Notes under the pieces: generated by a model
What the model saw: only the letters and a program-made list of their open reading frames with translations
Database searches by the model: none
What the model was told of the DNA's origin: nothing
Shown: in pieces, positions 1 through 7,854 of the stretch
How the letters are laid out: the number at the start of each line of letters is the position of its first letter
Position numbering within the stretch: the first letter of the stretch is position 1
Source of the DNA: Erwinia sp. ErVv1
Lineage (GTDB): Bacteria; Pseudomonadota; Gammaproteobacteria; Enterobacterales; Enterobacteriaceae
Direction: 5' to 3'
DNA: 33,147 nucleotides
Assembly (NCBI RefSeq): GCF_900068895.1
Contig: NZ_CDPK01000012.1
Location: 125,744 to 158,890, forward strand
Position numbers and translations under genes: made by a program

Positions 1-398
1 GCTCCTTTCGCATTGTGCTCGCTACGTGTAAAAGCGGTTCGGAGCTTTAACTGGGATCCTTTGCATGGATGCCTCTTCGTTCAGCGCTGCGGATTGCCTG
101 TCACTAGCCCCCACCCGTCTGCTCCTTTCGCATTGTGCTCGCTGCGGGTAAGAGCGGTTCGGAGCTTTAACTGGTCCCCTTGCATGGATGCATCTTCGTT
201 CAGCGCTGCGGATTGCCTGTCACCGGCCCCCACCCGTCTGCTCCTTTCGCATTGTGCTCGCTGCGGGTAAGAGCGGTTCGGAGCTTTAACTGGTCCCCTT
301 GCATGGATGCCTCTTCGTTCAGCGCTGTGGATCGCCTGTCACCGGCCCCCACCCGTCTGCTCCTTTCGCATTGTGCTCGCTACGTATAAAAGCGGTTC
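1..398. repeat. 119-120 bp tandem repeat, 3.3 copies
   Basis: Copies lie at 1-120, 121-239, 240-358 and a 40-base partial at 359-398; each begins GCTCCTTTCGCATTGTGCTC. The array probably continues left of the window. Copies 2 and 3 are the closest pair (they share GCTGCGGGTAAGAGC), while copies 1 and 4 share GCTACGT and TAAAAGC at the same place, so the middle copies look like the most recent duplication. The unit length is not a multiple of three in most copies, so open frames running through it change frame from unit to unit and are not protein repeats. No promoter or terminator was recognised inside the unit. Function unknown. Confidence 0.95.
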
Positions 399-655
399 CG
401 GGGGTAACATAAACTCTGTCGGCAGGTTTGGAAGAGGAAGAACTCTGCAAAAAACTCAGCGCTATAGGCTGGGCAGGCGCTATCAAAAGCACCTTACCGG
501 ATTACCTGCTAGTGGGCCGGGCGGGCTACAAAGCCTGAGCGTTTTTAGGGCTTAACTGGAAGTCGTGTTGATGATACCTGCGGAGAGCTAAACGGTTTTA
601 CTCAAAGCAGCTCGGCAGCCTGAGAGGTGGACAATCCCTGCGGTTGACGGGCATC
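399..655. other. Non-coding stretch, no recognised feature
   Basis: Between the tandem repeat and the hairpin cluster I find no reading frame with a plausible start, ribosome site or recognisable product. A weak GGCT/AGCC stem followed by TGAGCGTTTTT near 527-547 on the plus strand could be a leftover terminator of a gene left of the window; this is not well supported. Confidence 0.4.
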
Positions 656-776
656 CCGCAGCGCTGCGGCGAGGGCAGCAGGGATGCTGCACTCAGGGAG
701 CGGCGGGCAGGGATGCCCGCTCGCGACCGGGCCGTCCGGCCCGGCGTCGGAGCCAAAGGCACCAGGCAAAGCCTGG
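656..776. repeat. Cluster of five consecutive short hairpins
   Basis: Perfect inverted repeats follow one another: CCGCAGC/GCTGCGG (656-669), GCAGCA/TGCTGC with loop GGGA (675-690), GCGGGCA/TGCCCGC with the same GGGA loop (703-720), CCGGGCCG/CGGCCCGG (727-744) and CCAGGC/GCCTGG with loop AAA (762-776). The block lies downstream of the cirA stop and has no coding potential. It looks like a mosaic of palindromic intergenic units of the REP/BIME kind, but I cannot assign it to a named family. Confidence 0.75.
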
Positions 777-788
777 CGCGAGGACGCC

Positions 789-889
789 CGGCAAACGCTG
801 GGATTGTCCACCGGAGAAGCCGATATTGCAGCCTGCACATCTAACCGGCAAACGCTGGGATTGTCCCCGGAAAAGCCGATATTGCAGCC
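789..889. repeat. Direct repeat pair of about 45 bp
   Basis: Two near-identical segments, 789-833 and 846-889, both begin CGGCAAACGCTGGGATTGTC and both end GCCGATATTGCAGCC. They differ by one base of length and a couple of substitutions and are separated by 12 bases. They directly follow the hairpin cluster and probably belong to the same intergenic mosaic between cirA and whatever lies to the left. Confidence 0.85.
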
Positions 890-997
890 CGGCGAATGCT
901 GCGCTGGCCCACCGCCCCCGCAGCGGACCCGCTAACCAGCCCACACTGCCTGCCGTCGTAGCAGACGACACCCTACATCGCGGGCCACATGGACGCC

Positions 998-2965
998 TTA
1001 GAAGGTGTAATCCACCGCAGCGAAATAGCGACGGCCATCTTCGTTATAGCTATAGCTATCACGTTCCAGCGCCTTATCCCCCAGATTCATCACCCCCGCT
1101 TTCAGCTTCACTGCTTTAGTGACCCGCCAGCTCCCCCCTGTGTTCCATAGCATATAACCGCCCGGCGTCACGCCGTTGTTCTTCAGGGTCCGACGCTGCC
1201 CCGAATAGTTCGCCTGTAGCCAAAATGCCCAGTCCGGCAGCGGTGACCAGTCCAGCGTCCCGTTGGCGGTATGCAGCGGCAGCTCCTTCAGTGGCTTATT
1301 GCCCCCATCGCTAAGATCGCGTCCGTCGCTGTAGGTATAATTCAGCGTCAGCTTCCACGCGTCCGTAAAGGGAACAGAAACCTCACTCTCCACGCCGGTA
1401 ATGCGCGCTTTATTCACATTGTAATAGCGGAAAATGGGCTTACCGTCCTTATCAAATCCCACAAAATTACTGTAGCCGGGTGCCAGCTCTTTCGAGGCGG
1501 TACGCGCCACGCTGATCATATCGCTAATATTGTTCTGGAAAGCCGTAATGCTGCCGGTTACGCCATCAAGCAGCCCGTCCTCTCCCGCATAGTAAAGACC
1601 CAGCTCTACGCTCTCGCTGGTTTCTGGCTTAAGATCTTTGCTTCCGACAATACTGCAGCTGCCGCGACAGGAGTTCGCCTGCCAGTCGGGGCTCAGCTGT
1701 AGCAGCGAAGGCGCTTTAAACGCGTTGGCCCAGCCGCCTTTCACCGTCAGGGTATCGCTGGCGTTATAAACCAGATAGGCGCGCGGACTCCAGTGATCGC
1801 CATAAGTCTGATGATCATCCATACGAACACCGGTGGTCAGCGCCAGCGCGTCGAAAATTCGCCACTCATCCTCGACAAAAAGCGCAAACTGGCTGGCAGA
1901 AGTGCGTCCACTGCCCGTCAGGTTGACCGGGTCCGTCAGCGTATCGTGTCGCATTTCGCCCCCGAAGGTCAGCAGCTGGCTGATATCGGCCAATGGCATA
2001 ACCAACTTGCCTTCCAGCGCATTGTTCTGCGCCACGATATTATCGCTACCGGTATAGTTGTCTATCCGATCGCCGTAAAAGCGCAGTTCGGTATTCACCC
2101 CGCCCCAGCGGCCATTGTGGCCCAGCGAGTAGTTCTGCCGTTCCAGGCGGTTCTTGTCCAGCGAGTCGGAATCACGATCCTGACGGTTCACGCCGTAGCC
2201 CAGGGTCAGCTCCTGATCCTCCGTCGGCGTCAGCGTAAATTCCACGTTGGCATCGCGGGTGGTGTAGCCCTCAATGCGCGGCGAAAAGCCCGTCGCCGAA
2301 GTGGAAGACATCTGCTGACTGTCCTTTCCCCGTCTGCCCAGGCTACCGTAAATTTTAGCGCCCAGCAGATCCTCAACAATCGGCCCGCTGGTAAAGAAAT
2401 TGCCATTTTCGCTATCACCACGATCGCGATGCTCCTGCACCGTGGCATCGGCGCTCAGCGTCCCATGCCACGCCCTGCCTACCTTACGGGTGATGATATT
2501 CACTACCCCACCCAGCGCATCCGAGCCGTAAAGTGAGGACATCGGTCCGCGCACCACCTCAATACGTTCGATGGCATCGGCGGGTATCCAGTTCAGGTCG
2601 AAGTCGTTATGTCGAAACACGGCATTACGCGAATTGACCCGCTTGCCGTCGATCAGAATCAGCGTATAGCTGCTATCCAGCCCGCGCAGGCTGACGCCTT
2701 TACGGTTATCGCCTTCGTTATTGAGCTGTATGCCGGGAACGTCGCGAAGCACGTCGCTGAGGTTTTGTACGGGCCTGCGTTGCAGATCTTCAGCGGTAAT
2801 GACGCTGATGCTGGCGGGGGCGTCTTTGAGATTCACTTCTACCGAGGACGCGGTGACCACCATCGTCTCTTCTTTTTCATCACGTTCTTCAGCCGCAGCC
2901 GGGAACGTCAGAACCAGTGCGGAGGCGCACAGCCCACCGCGTAACAGAGGGTTTAATCTGAACAT
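998..2965 (-). CDS. cirA: TonB-dependent catecholate siderophore receptor CirA
   Basis: This 655-residue outer-membrane receptor matches E. coli CirA along its length. CirA takes up linear catecholates and their iron complexes using TonB energy. Residues 1-25 form a signal peptide ending in AAA; a TonB-box-like segment (EETMVVTAS) follows, then the plug domain ([47 protein letters not shown]) and a beta-barrel ending in aromatic DYTF. A Cys pair (NSCRGSC) in an extracellular loop is shared with CirA. The start at 2965 is chosen because AAGGAG sits 6 bases upstream and the E. coli protein begins with the same MFRLNP; an in-frame ATG 21 codons earlier has no such support. It lies 176 bases downstream of the ABC ATPase gene on the same strand and may be cotranscribed or have its own promoter. 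Confidence 0.95.
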   Translation of the reverse strand: MFRLNPLLRGGLCASALVLTFPAAAEERDEKEETMVVTASSVEVNLKDAPASISVITAEDLQRRPVQNLSDVLRDVPGIQLNNEGDNRKGVSLRGLDSSYTLILIDGKRVNSRNAVFRHNDFDLNWIPADAIERIEVVRGPMSSLYGSDALGGVVNIITRKVGRAWHGTLSADATVQEHRDRGDSENGNFFTSGPIVEDLLGAKIYGSLGRRGKDSQQMSSTSATGFSPRIEGYTTRDANVEFTLTPTEDQELTLGYGVNRQDRDSDSLDKNRLERQNYSLGHNGRWGGVNTELRFYGDRIDNYTGSDNIVAQNNALEGKLVMPLADISQLLTFGGEMRHDTLTDPVNLTGSGRTSASQFALFVEDEWRIFDALALTTGVRMDDHQTYGDHWSPRAYLVYNASDTLTVKGGWANAFKAPSLLQLSPDWQANSCRGSCSIVGSKDLKPETSESVELGLYYAGEDGLLDGVTGSITAFQNNISDMISVARTASKELAPGYSNFVGFDKDGKPIFRYYNVNKARITGVESEVSVPFTDAWKLTLNYTYSDGRDLSDGGNKPLKELPLHTANGTLDWSPLPDWAFWLQANYSGQRRTLKNNGVTPGGYMLWNTGGSWRVTKAVKLKAGVMNLGDKALERDSYSYNEDGRRYFAAVDYTF

Positions 2966-3038
2966 ATCCTTCTCCTTGGTAATGCTTAATGTGTTATCAG
3001 TCCTTTTGCTCACACTTAAAACAGCCAATTTTACCGCT

Positions 3039-3083
3039 ACCGGTTCACCGGTTTATTTTTTAATACGGGGCGAAAGCGCCCCG
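3039..3083. other. Inverted repeats in the ATPase-cirA gap
   Basis: The gap holds a perfect hairpin, CGGGGCG/CGCCCCG with a 4-base loop (3066-3083), and a doubled ACCGGT hexamer (3039-3044 and 3047-3052). On the minus strand the hairpin is followed by A-rich, not T-rich, sequence, so it is not a standard Rho-independent terminator. It could stabilise the end of the upstream message or lie in the cirA leader. A poor Fur-like match (GATAACACATTAAGCATTA on the minus strand) lies next to the cirA ribosome site, but I do not call it. Confidence 0.5.
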
Positions 3084-3141
3084 CTTACTGCTGGGGTAAC
3101 GATGCGTAACCTTAAACATTACCCTTAAAGCATCTGAAGCA

Positions 3142-3927
3142 TCAGAATACCGGCGCGGTGACCAGACCATCAATCAGCACCTGTGGCGTACCCTGAGAGC
3201 AGCGCTCAATGCGTCCTCTTACGCCGTAGACGCTTGCCAGGCTCGCCGGAGTGATAACCTCTTCCGGCGTACCGTCAGCGATCAGCTCGCCGTTTTTCAG
3301 CATCAGTACGTGTTCGCCGTGACGCAGCGCAATATTGATATCGTGTACCACGACCACGGTAATGATATTTCGCCTGCGGGTTTCCCGCCGAACGAGATCC
3401 ATCACGTGAAACTGATAGTTCAAATCCAGCGCGCTCAGCGGTTCATCAAGCAGCAGAAGTTCTGGCCGACGGATAAGCGACTGAGCCAGACCTACCAGCT
3501 GTTTTTGACCGCCAGAGAGCTGGTCCAGATAGCATAAGGCCAGATGGGCAATACCCAGCTGATCCAGCAGGGCCATCACTTCCGCCTCGCTGTCGGCGCT
3601 GCTGCGGCCACCGGATGCGCGCTGCGCAACAATAATCGATTCCAGCACGTGCAGATGAACGCCTGCGGGCAGCGACTGTGGCAGATAAACCACGCGCTCC
3701 GCGCGACGGGCAAAGGGCAGCGACATCAGCTCACAGCCATTGACCCACAGTTCGCCCTGCGCGCGGTTTAGGCCTGCCAGGGACCGCAATAGCGTAGATT
3801 TACCGCAGCCGTTTGGCCCCAGCAGCACGGTGATCTTCCCACGTGGTAAACAGGGAACATTCAGATTACTGATGACCCTGCGCTTCGGATAACCGGCATG
3901 AAAACCGCTGATCGTTAAACCGTCCAT
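3142..3927 (-). CDS. Iron-siderophore ABC transporter ATP-binding protein (FecE/FepC family)
   Basis: This 261-residue ATPase would power the inner-membrane permease encoded just upstream. Walker A is GPNGCGKS at residues 37-44; the ABC signature LSGGQKQ and Walker B LLLLDEP followed by LSALD are intact, as is the switch histidine (VVVHD). Length and sequence style are those of the FecE/FepC/FhuC group that imports ferric siderophores, haem or B12. Its ATG overlaps the permease stop as TGATG, implying translational coupling. The siderophore cannot be told from sequence; linkage to a Cir-type receptor suggests a catecholate, and the arrangement recalls the Yersinia Yiu system. Coordinated Fur control from the promoter near 5060-5087 is likely. 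Confidence 0.85.
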   Translation of the reverse strand: MDGLTISGFHAGYPKRRVISNLNVPCLPRGKITVLLGPNGCGKSTLLRSLAGLNRAQGELWVNGCELMSLPFARRAERVVYLPQSLPAGVHLHVLESIIVAQRASGGRSSADSEAEVMALLDQLGIAHLALCYLDQLSGGQKQLVGLAQSLIRRPELLLLDEPLSALDLNYQFHVMDLVRRETRRRNIITVVVVHDINIALRHGEHVLMLKNGELIADGTPEEVITPASLASVYGVRGRIERCSQGTPQVLIDGLVTAPVF

Positions 3928-5009
3928 CAGACCGTCCCCCGATGGCGCAGAATAATACTCAGGAAGAAAGGCACACCGACCAGTGAAGTGACGATCCCGA
4001 CCGGAATAATCACTCCGGGGATCAGATTTTTCGACACGACCGACGCCATGGACAGCACCAGCGCGCCAGTCAGCGCACTCGCAGGCAGATAATAGCGATG
4101 GTCTTCACCAAAGATCATACGGGCGATATGCGGTGCCACCAGGCCAATAAAACCAATCGGCCCCACAAAGGCGACCGCCAGCGCAGAGAGAATACTGATG
4201 CGCAGCAGCGTACCCAGCCGCAGACGCCGCACGTCAATACCAAAACTCACCGCGCGGTCTTCGCCCAGGCGAAGCGCCGTCAGTTTCCATGAACTCATCA
4301 TCGAGAACGGAACCAGTATCGCAAAGGCCAGCGTCAGCACGCCCAGCTTTTGCCAGGAGGCGCGCGCCAGGCTGCCCATGGTCCAGAAAACCAGCCCCTG
4401 TAGCGTGTCTTCGCTGGCGATAAACTGCATCATGGAGACCAGCGCATTAAACGTAAACACCAGCGCGATGCCAAACAGCACCACGCCGGAGGTGGCAACC
4501 TGAGTCCAGCGGGTCACGCCATCCAGCATCAGCGCGGCGATCAGCGCAAAGATGAAGGCATTGCCCGAAATAAACCACTGGTCAGGAATGCCGGGAATGC
4601 CGATACCCAGTACGATAGCCAGCGCGGCACCAAAGGCAGCGGCAGACGACACCCCGAGGGTGAACGGACTGGCCAGCGGATTATTCAGAATGGTTTGCAT
4701 CTCTGCCCCTGCCAGGCCGAGCGAGAGTCCTACCACCACTGCCATCAGCGCATAGGGCAGGCGAATGTCCCAGACTATAACGCGCGTTCCGGCATCAACA
4801 CTCTCCGGTGACAGCAGCGTCCGCCAGAGATCATGCAGGGAAAGCCCGGACGGACCCAACGTAAAATCCAGCATAAGCGAAGCGAGAATAGCCAGTACCA
4901 GCACGGCCATCAGCAGCAGGCGATAGCGAAGCAGCTGATGGTAACGTCCCATTACGCTCTCTTTAGGCTGTTTTTCGACGTACTGCATGGAGTCGTGGGT
5001 CACACTCAT
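3927..5009 (-). CDS. Iron-siderophore ABC transporter permease (FecCD family)
   Basis: This 360-residue integral membrane protein has the FecCD/BtuC hallmarks: about nine or ten hydrophobic segments, a GxEMQTILNNPLASPFTLGVSSAAAFGAA stretch after the second (positions about 105-130), and the cytoplasmic coupling segment VGPIGFIGLVAPHIARMIFG near the C-terminal third. A single permease implies a homodimer. The start at 5009 (MSVTHDS) is preferred over a longer frame opening at 5087, because the longer frame would begin inside the Fur-box promoter; an AGG lies 9 bases upstream of 5009. The N-terminal cytoplasmic tail is somewhat longer than in FecC/FepD. No periplasmic binding protein gene accompanies it, which is unusual for a self-contained importer. 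Confidence 0.87.
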   Translation of the reverse strand: MSVTHDSMQYVEKQPKESVMGRYHQLLRYRLLLMAVLVLAILASLMLDFTLGPSGLSLHDLWRTLLSPESVDAGTRVIVWDIRLPYALMAVVVGLSLGLAGAEMQTILNNPLASPFTLGVSSAAAFGAALAIVLGIGIPGIPDQWFISGNAFIFALIAALMLDGVTRWTQVATSGVVLFGIALVFTFNALVSMMQFIASEDTLQGLVFWTMGSLARASWQKLGVLTLAFAILVPFSMMSSWKLTALRLGEDRAVSFGIDVRRLRLGTLLRISILSALAVAFVGPIGFIGLVAPHIARMIFGEDHRYYLPASALTGALVLSMASVVSKNLIPGVIIPVGIVTSLVGVPFFLSIILRHRGTV

Positions 5010-5058
5010 GGTTAATACCTGTAATTGTTCGCGCTGAGGCAGGAGAAGCAGCGGCGTA

Positions 5059-5087
5059 ACAATAAAGCAAATGATAATGGTTATCAA
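5059..5087 (-). promoter_or_regulatory. Fur box overlapping promoter of the permease-ATPase operon
   Basis: The palindrome TGATAATGGTTATCA (5072-5086) has perfect 6-base arms; read on the minus strand it differs from the 7-1-7 Fur consensus TGATAATnATTATCA at one position. On the minus strand TTGATA (5082-5087) can serve as -35 and TATTGT (5059-5064) as -10, with a 17-base spacer, so bound Fur would cover the promoter. This predicts iron repression of the two transporter genes and possibly of cirA downstream. Confidence 0.85.
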
Positions 5088-5159
5088 TGGTATTAGTAGT
5101 AAGAAGCTGTGACCAAAAGGGCGCGGAAGCCGCGCCCTGTGCGTATCACGCTGTCTGAA

Positions 5160-6626
5160 TTAGCGATTACTGGAAGGGAATACCATCTCGCTGTACTTCA
5201 CAAAACGGGTTTTTTTGGTCAGCCGGTAGCCCAGCCAGATAATCAGGAACAGCGGCAGACCAATATAGGTGGCCGCAACCGAATACCAGTCGATACGATC
5301 CTGCAAAAAGGCCTGATAGTTCTGTCCCAGGGTGATGGTCAGACAAAGAATAAAGGCAAAAATCGGGCCCAGCGGGAATAGGCCTGAGCGGTAAGGCAGT
5401 TCAGCGATCGAATGCCCCTGCGCGATATAGCCCCGACGGAAACGATAATGGCTGATGGCAATACCCAGCCAGGCGATAAAGCCGGTCATCCCGGAGGTAT
5501 TCAGCAGCCAGAGATAGACCGTCTGGTTGCCAAACATCGAGGAGAGAAAACAGAGCCCGGCGACCACGGTGGTGGCATACAGCGCATTACGGGGTACGCC
5601 ACCTTTCGACAGCTTGCCAAAAATACGCGGTGCTTTTCCTTCCCGCGCCAGGGTAAACAGCATACGGGTGGAGGCATACATGCCTGAGTTACCCGCCGAC
5701 AGCACCGCCGTCAGGATGACGGCATTCATTACCGCCGCCGCCGAGAGCAGGCCCGCGTGTTCAAACACCAGGGTAAAGGGGCTTACGCTGATATCCTTCA
5801 CGTCGTTACGCAGCAGGCGCGGGTCGGTATAAGGGATAAGCAGGCTAATCACCAGAATCGCCAGCACGTAGAACAGCAGAATACGCCAGAACACCTGGCG
5901 CACGGCGCGGGGGATGTTCTTCGCCGGATCTTCGGACTCACCGGCGGCGATGCCAATCAGCTCCGTTCCCTGGAAAGAGAAGCCGACAATCATTGCCACG
6001 CCGATCATGGCTGAAAAGCCGCCGGAGAACGGTGCATCGCCGATCTGCCAGTTGTGCCAGCCGGCATTCTCACCGCCGCGCAGAATGCCCGCGATCATCA
6101 GCACGCCAACCGCGATAAAGATAATGACCGTCACGACTTTGATTAAGGAAAACCAATACTCCGCCTCACCAAAACCCTTTACCGAGATGTAGTTAAGCAG
6201 AAAAATCACGCCCATAAATAGCGCGCTCCAGATCCAGCCGGGGGTATCGGGGAACCACCAGGTCATCACCAGCTGGGATGCCACCAGATCAACAGCGATG
6301 GTCACAGCCCAGTTGTACCAGTAGTTCCAGCCCAGTGCGAAGCCAAAGCCTTCCTCAACGTAGTTCGCGCCATAGGTGGCAAACGAGCCGGTGACCGGCA
6401 TAAAGGCAGCAAGCTCCCCCAGGCTGGTCATCAGGAAATAGACCATCAGGCCGATCAGCACATAGGAGAGCAGCGCCCCGCCCGGGCCCGCCTGGGAAAT
6501 GGTCGCACCCGAGGCAACAAACAAGCCGGTACCAATTGAACCCCCAATGGCGATCATCGTCAGATGACGCGCCTTTAACTCACGCCTTAGCGCAGGCTGT
6601 TCTGTTGTTTTTTTGTCCTTAACCAT
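5160..6626 (-). CDS. lysP: Lysine-specific permease LysP
   Basis: This 488-residue amino acid-polyamine-organocation (APC) transporter is almost colinear with E. coli LysP (489 residues). LysP imports lysine with protons and in E. coli also acts as the lysine co-sensor of CadC. Twelve hydrophobic segments are visible. The APC signature GGSIGTGLFVASG near residues 25-37 and the conserved GFSFQGTELIGIAAGESEDP segment are intact. The start at 6626 (MVKDKKTTEQ) aligns with the E. coli start; an in-frame ATG 31 codons upstream would add a non-homologous tail. The ribosome site before 6626 is weak, the best AGGA lying about 15 bases away. A possible -10 TACAAT lies at 6661-6666 on the minus strand, with no convincing -35. 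E. coli lysP is ArgP-activated; I cannot see that site here. Confidence 0.95.
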   Translation of the reverse strand: MVKDKKTTEQPALRRELKARHLTMIAIGGSIGTGLFVASGATISQAGPGGALLSYVLIGLMVYFLMTSLGELAAFMPVTGSFATYGANYVEEGFGFALGWNYWYNWAVTIAVDLVASQLVMTWWFPDTPGWIWSALFMGVIFLLNYISVKGFGEAEYWFSLIKVVTVIIFIAVGVLMIAGILRGGENAGWHNWQIGDAPFSGGFSAMIGVAMIVGFSFQGTELIGIAAGESEDPAKNIPRAVRQVFWRILLFYVLAILVISLLIPYTDPRLLRNDVKDISVSPFTLVFEHAGLLSAAAVMNAVILTAVLSAGNSGMYASTRMLFTLAREGKAPRIFGKLSKGGVPRNALYATTVVAGLCFLSSMFGNQTVYLWLLNTSGMTGFIAWLGIAISHYRFRRGYIAQGHSIAELPYRSGLFPLGPIFAFILCLTITLGQNYQAFLQDRIDWYSVAATYIGLPLFLIIWLGYRLTKKTRFVKYSEMVFPSSNR

Positions 6627-6818
6627 CTTGAAATGCTGTATCCTGGATAAATAAGGCGCGATTGTAACAAACTCCCCCCGCAGGGATAGTGATTCCACCG
6701 CGTTATAAGATAGGTTCATGATCAGCCCGGAATTATAAGCAACAGCCCCTTATCCCGCGTCAATGCCACGGTAATACTTATAACGCAGGCGACAGGGCAG
6801 GCATATCGCGGTCAGGCA

Positions 6819-6903
6819 CTATTCGATACAGTCGCTGAGGAGCGCAACAGCGGTCGGGGACTATTCGATACAGTAGCTGAGGAAGCGCAGCAGCGGTCGG
6901 GAA
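6819..6903. repeat. 42-43 bp tandem duplication over the yeiE stop codon
   Basis: Segments 6819-6860 and 6861-6903 are about 90 percent identical and abut exactly; both begin CTATTCGATACAGT and end CAGCGGTCGGG plus two bases. The right copy is the real 3' end of yeiE, encoding the last dozen residues and TAG. The left copy lies beyond the stop and is out of frame because it lacks one base. Drift between the copies shows the event is not new. Confidence 0.92.
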
Positions 6904-7727
6904 AGATGTTTCTGCCGGTGGTGGATACGATACAGCGTCCGCTTGAGTTCGGGCAGAGGAATGGCCACCTCGCGCAGCGTTCCCAGCGCCAGCGGCTCCT
7001 CTATAACCCGGCGCGACAGGCAGCTGATGCCCATGCCGTGACGCACCGCATGCTTGATTGCTTCTGAATTCCCCAGCTCCAGCGCCAGCCTGAACTGCGG
7101 CAGATGGGAAAGCAGCAGATAATCGACGATTTCTCGCGTACCCGATCCCTTTTCACGCAGGATCCAGGTGGCGCTGGCCAGCGTATCGAGCGTGACGGGC
7201 TGGTTGAAGATATCTGCATCGGGTGCGGCAAACACCACCAGCTCGTCCTCCAGCCAGGGTTCGCTTATCAGATCGGGTCGGTGACACGGGCCTTCAATCA
7301 GGCCAATATCGACCCGAAAGTCGGCGACCGCATTAATCACATCCTGGCTGTTACCGACGCTCAGCTCAAGTGGCAAATCAGGATAATCGCGTCGCCAGCC
7401 GGCAATCATGCCAGGCAGCAGGTAATTGCCGATGGTACTGCTGGCATAAACCCGCAGGGCGCCGTTATCCTCACGAAACAGCTGCTCTATTTCCATTGCC
7501 TGTTCCAGCAGCGCCAGCGCACGTGGGTAGAGCAGCCGCCCATGTTCGTTCACCACCAGCCGTTTGCCCACCCTGTCAAACAGCTGGACGCCGAGCTGCC
7601 CTTCGAGATCGGCCAGTGCTGCGCTGACGGCCGACTGGGACAGCGACATTCCCTGTGAGGCCTGAGTGGTGGATCCACTTTTCAGTACCTCGCAGAACAC
7701 CTCCAGCTGCCTTAACGTGATATGCAT
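6861..7727 (-). CDS. yeiE: LysR-type transcriptional regulator YeiE
   Basis: This 288-residue regulator matches E. coli YeiE closely. An N-terminal winged helix-turn-helix (residues 1-60, with [28 protein letters not shown]) is followed by a periplasmic-binding-protein-like effector domain (about 90-288). YeiE has been linked to sulfite sensing in Cronobacter and to iron homeostasis in E. coli. It is divergently transcribed from yeiH, a candidate target, the usual LysR arrangement. The start at 7727 has a purine-rich GAGGGGGAAG before it. The C-terminus stops about five residues short of the E. coli protein, and the last codons sit in a tandem duplication that continues past the stop, so the natural end may have been remodelled. 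Confidence 0.93.
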   Translation of the reverse strand: MHITLRQLEVFCEVLKSGSTTQASQGMSLSQSAVSAALADLEGQLGVQLFDRVGKRLVVNEHGRLLYPRALALLEQAMEIEQLFREDNGALRVYASSTIGNYLLPGMIAGWRRDYPDLPLELSVGNSQDVINAVADFRVDIGLIEGPCHRPDLISEPWLEDELVVFAAPDADIFNQPVTLDTLASATWILREKGSGTREIVDYLLLSHLPQFRLALELGNSEAIKHAVRHGMGISCLSRRVIEEPLALGTLREVAIPLPELKRTLYRIHHRQKHLSRPLLRFLSYCIE

Positions 7728-7854
7728 AACTTCCCCCTCTCCATCTGATAATGGCCCTTAATCTATCTCTAATAGTGGTTAATAATAAATATATAATCTA
7801 TTTCTCTTTTAAACCAGCATTCTCCATGCTGTGCATATTGAAAAGGAGCGAGCC
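7728..7854. promoter_or_regulatory. yeiE-yeiH divergent promoter region
   Basis: This 127-base AT-rich gap must carry both promoters. A perfect plus-strand -10, TATAAT, lies at 7792-7797, but the hexamer at -35 spacing (CTAATA) is poor, as expected for a promoter that needs an activator such as YeiE. CTAT-N5-ATAG at 7763-7775 is a small dyad that might be part of a LysR site. AAGGAG before the yeiH start fixes ATG 7855. Confidence 0.5.

Noticed and set aside
13..389. Open frames through the tandem repeat as a repeat protein
   Set aside because: The 119-base unit shifts frame each copy, so successive units encode different peptides; not a protein repeat.
1..398. CRISPR array
   Set aside because: Repeats are 119-120 bp and directly abutting with no unique spacers.
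1793..2536. 247-codon plus-strand open frame inside cirA
   Set aside because: It lies antisense to well-conserved CirA barrel sequence, has no ribosome site and resembles no protein family; a shadow of a GC-rich gene.
2966..3000. Fur box in the cirA leader
   Set aside because: The best stretch matches the Fur hexamer pattern poorly compared with the strong site at 5072-5086.
3066..3083. Rho-independent terminator between the ATPase gene and cirA
   Set aside because: The hairpin has no T-run downstream on the minus strand; A-rich sequence follows instead.
5010..5087. Longer N-terminus for the FecCD-type permease
   Set aside because: It would start inside the Fur-box promoter, before the expected transcription start.
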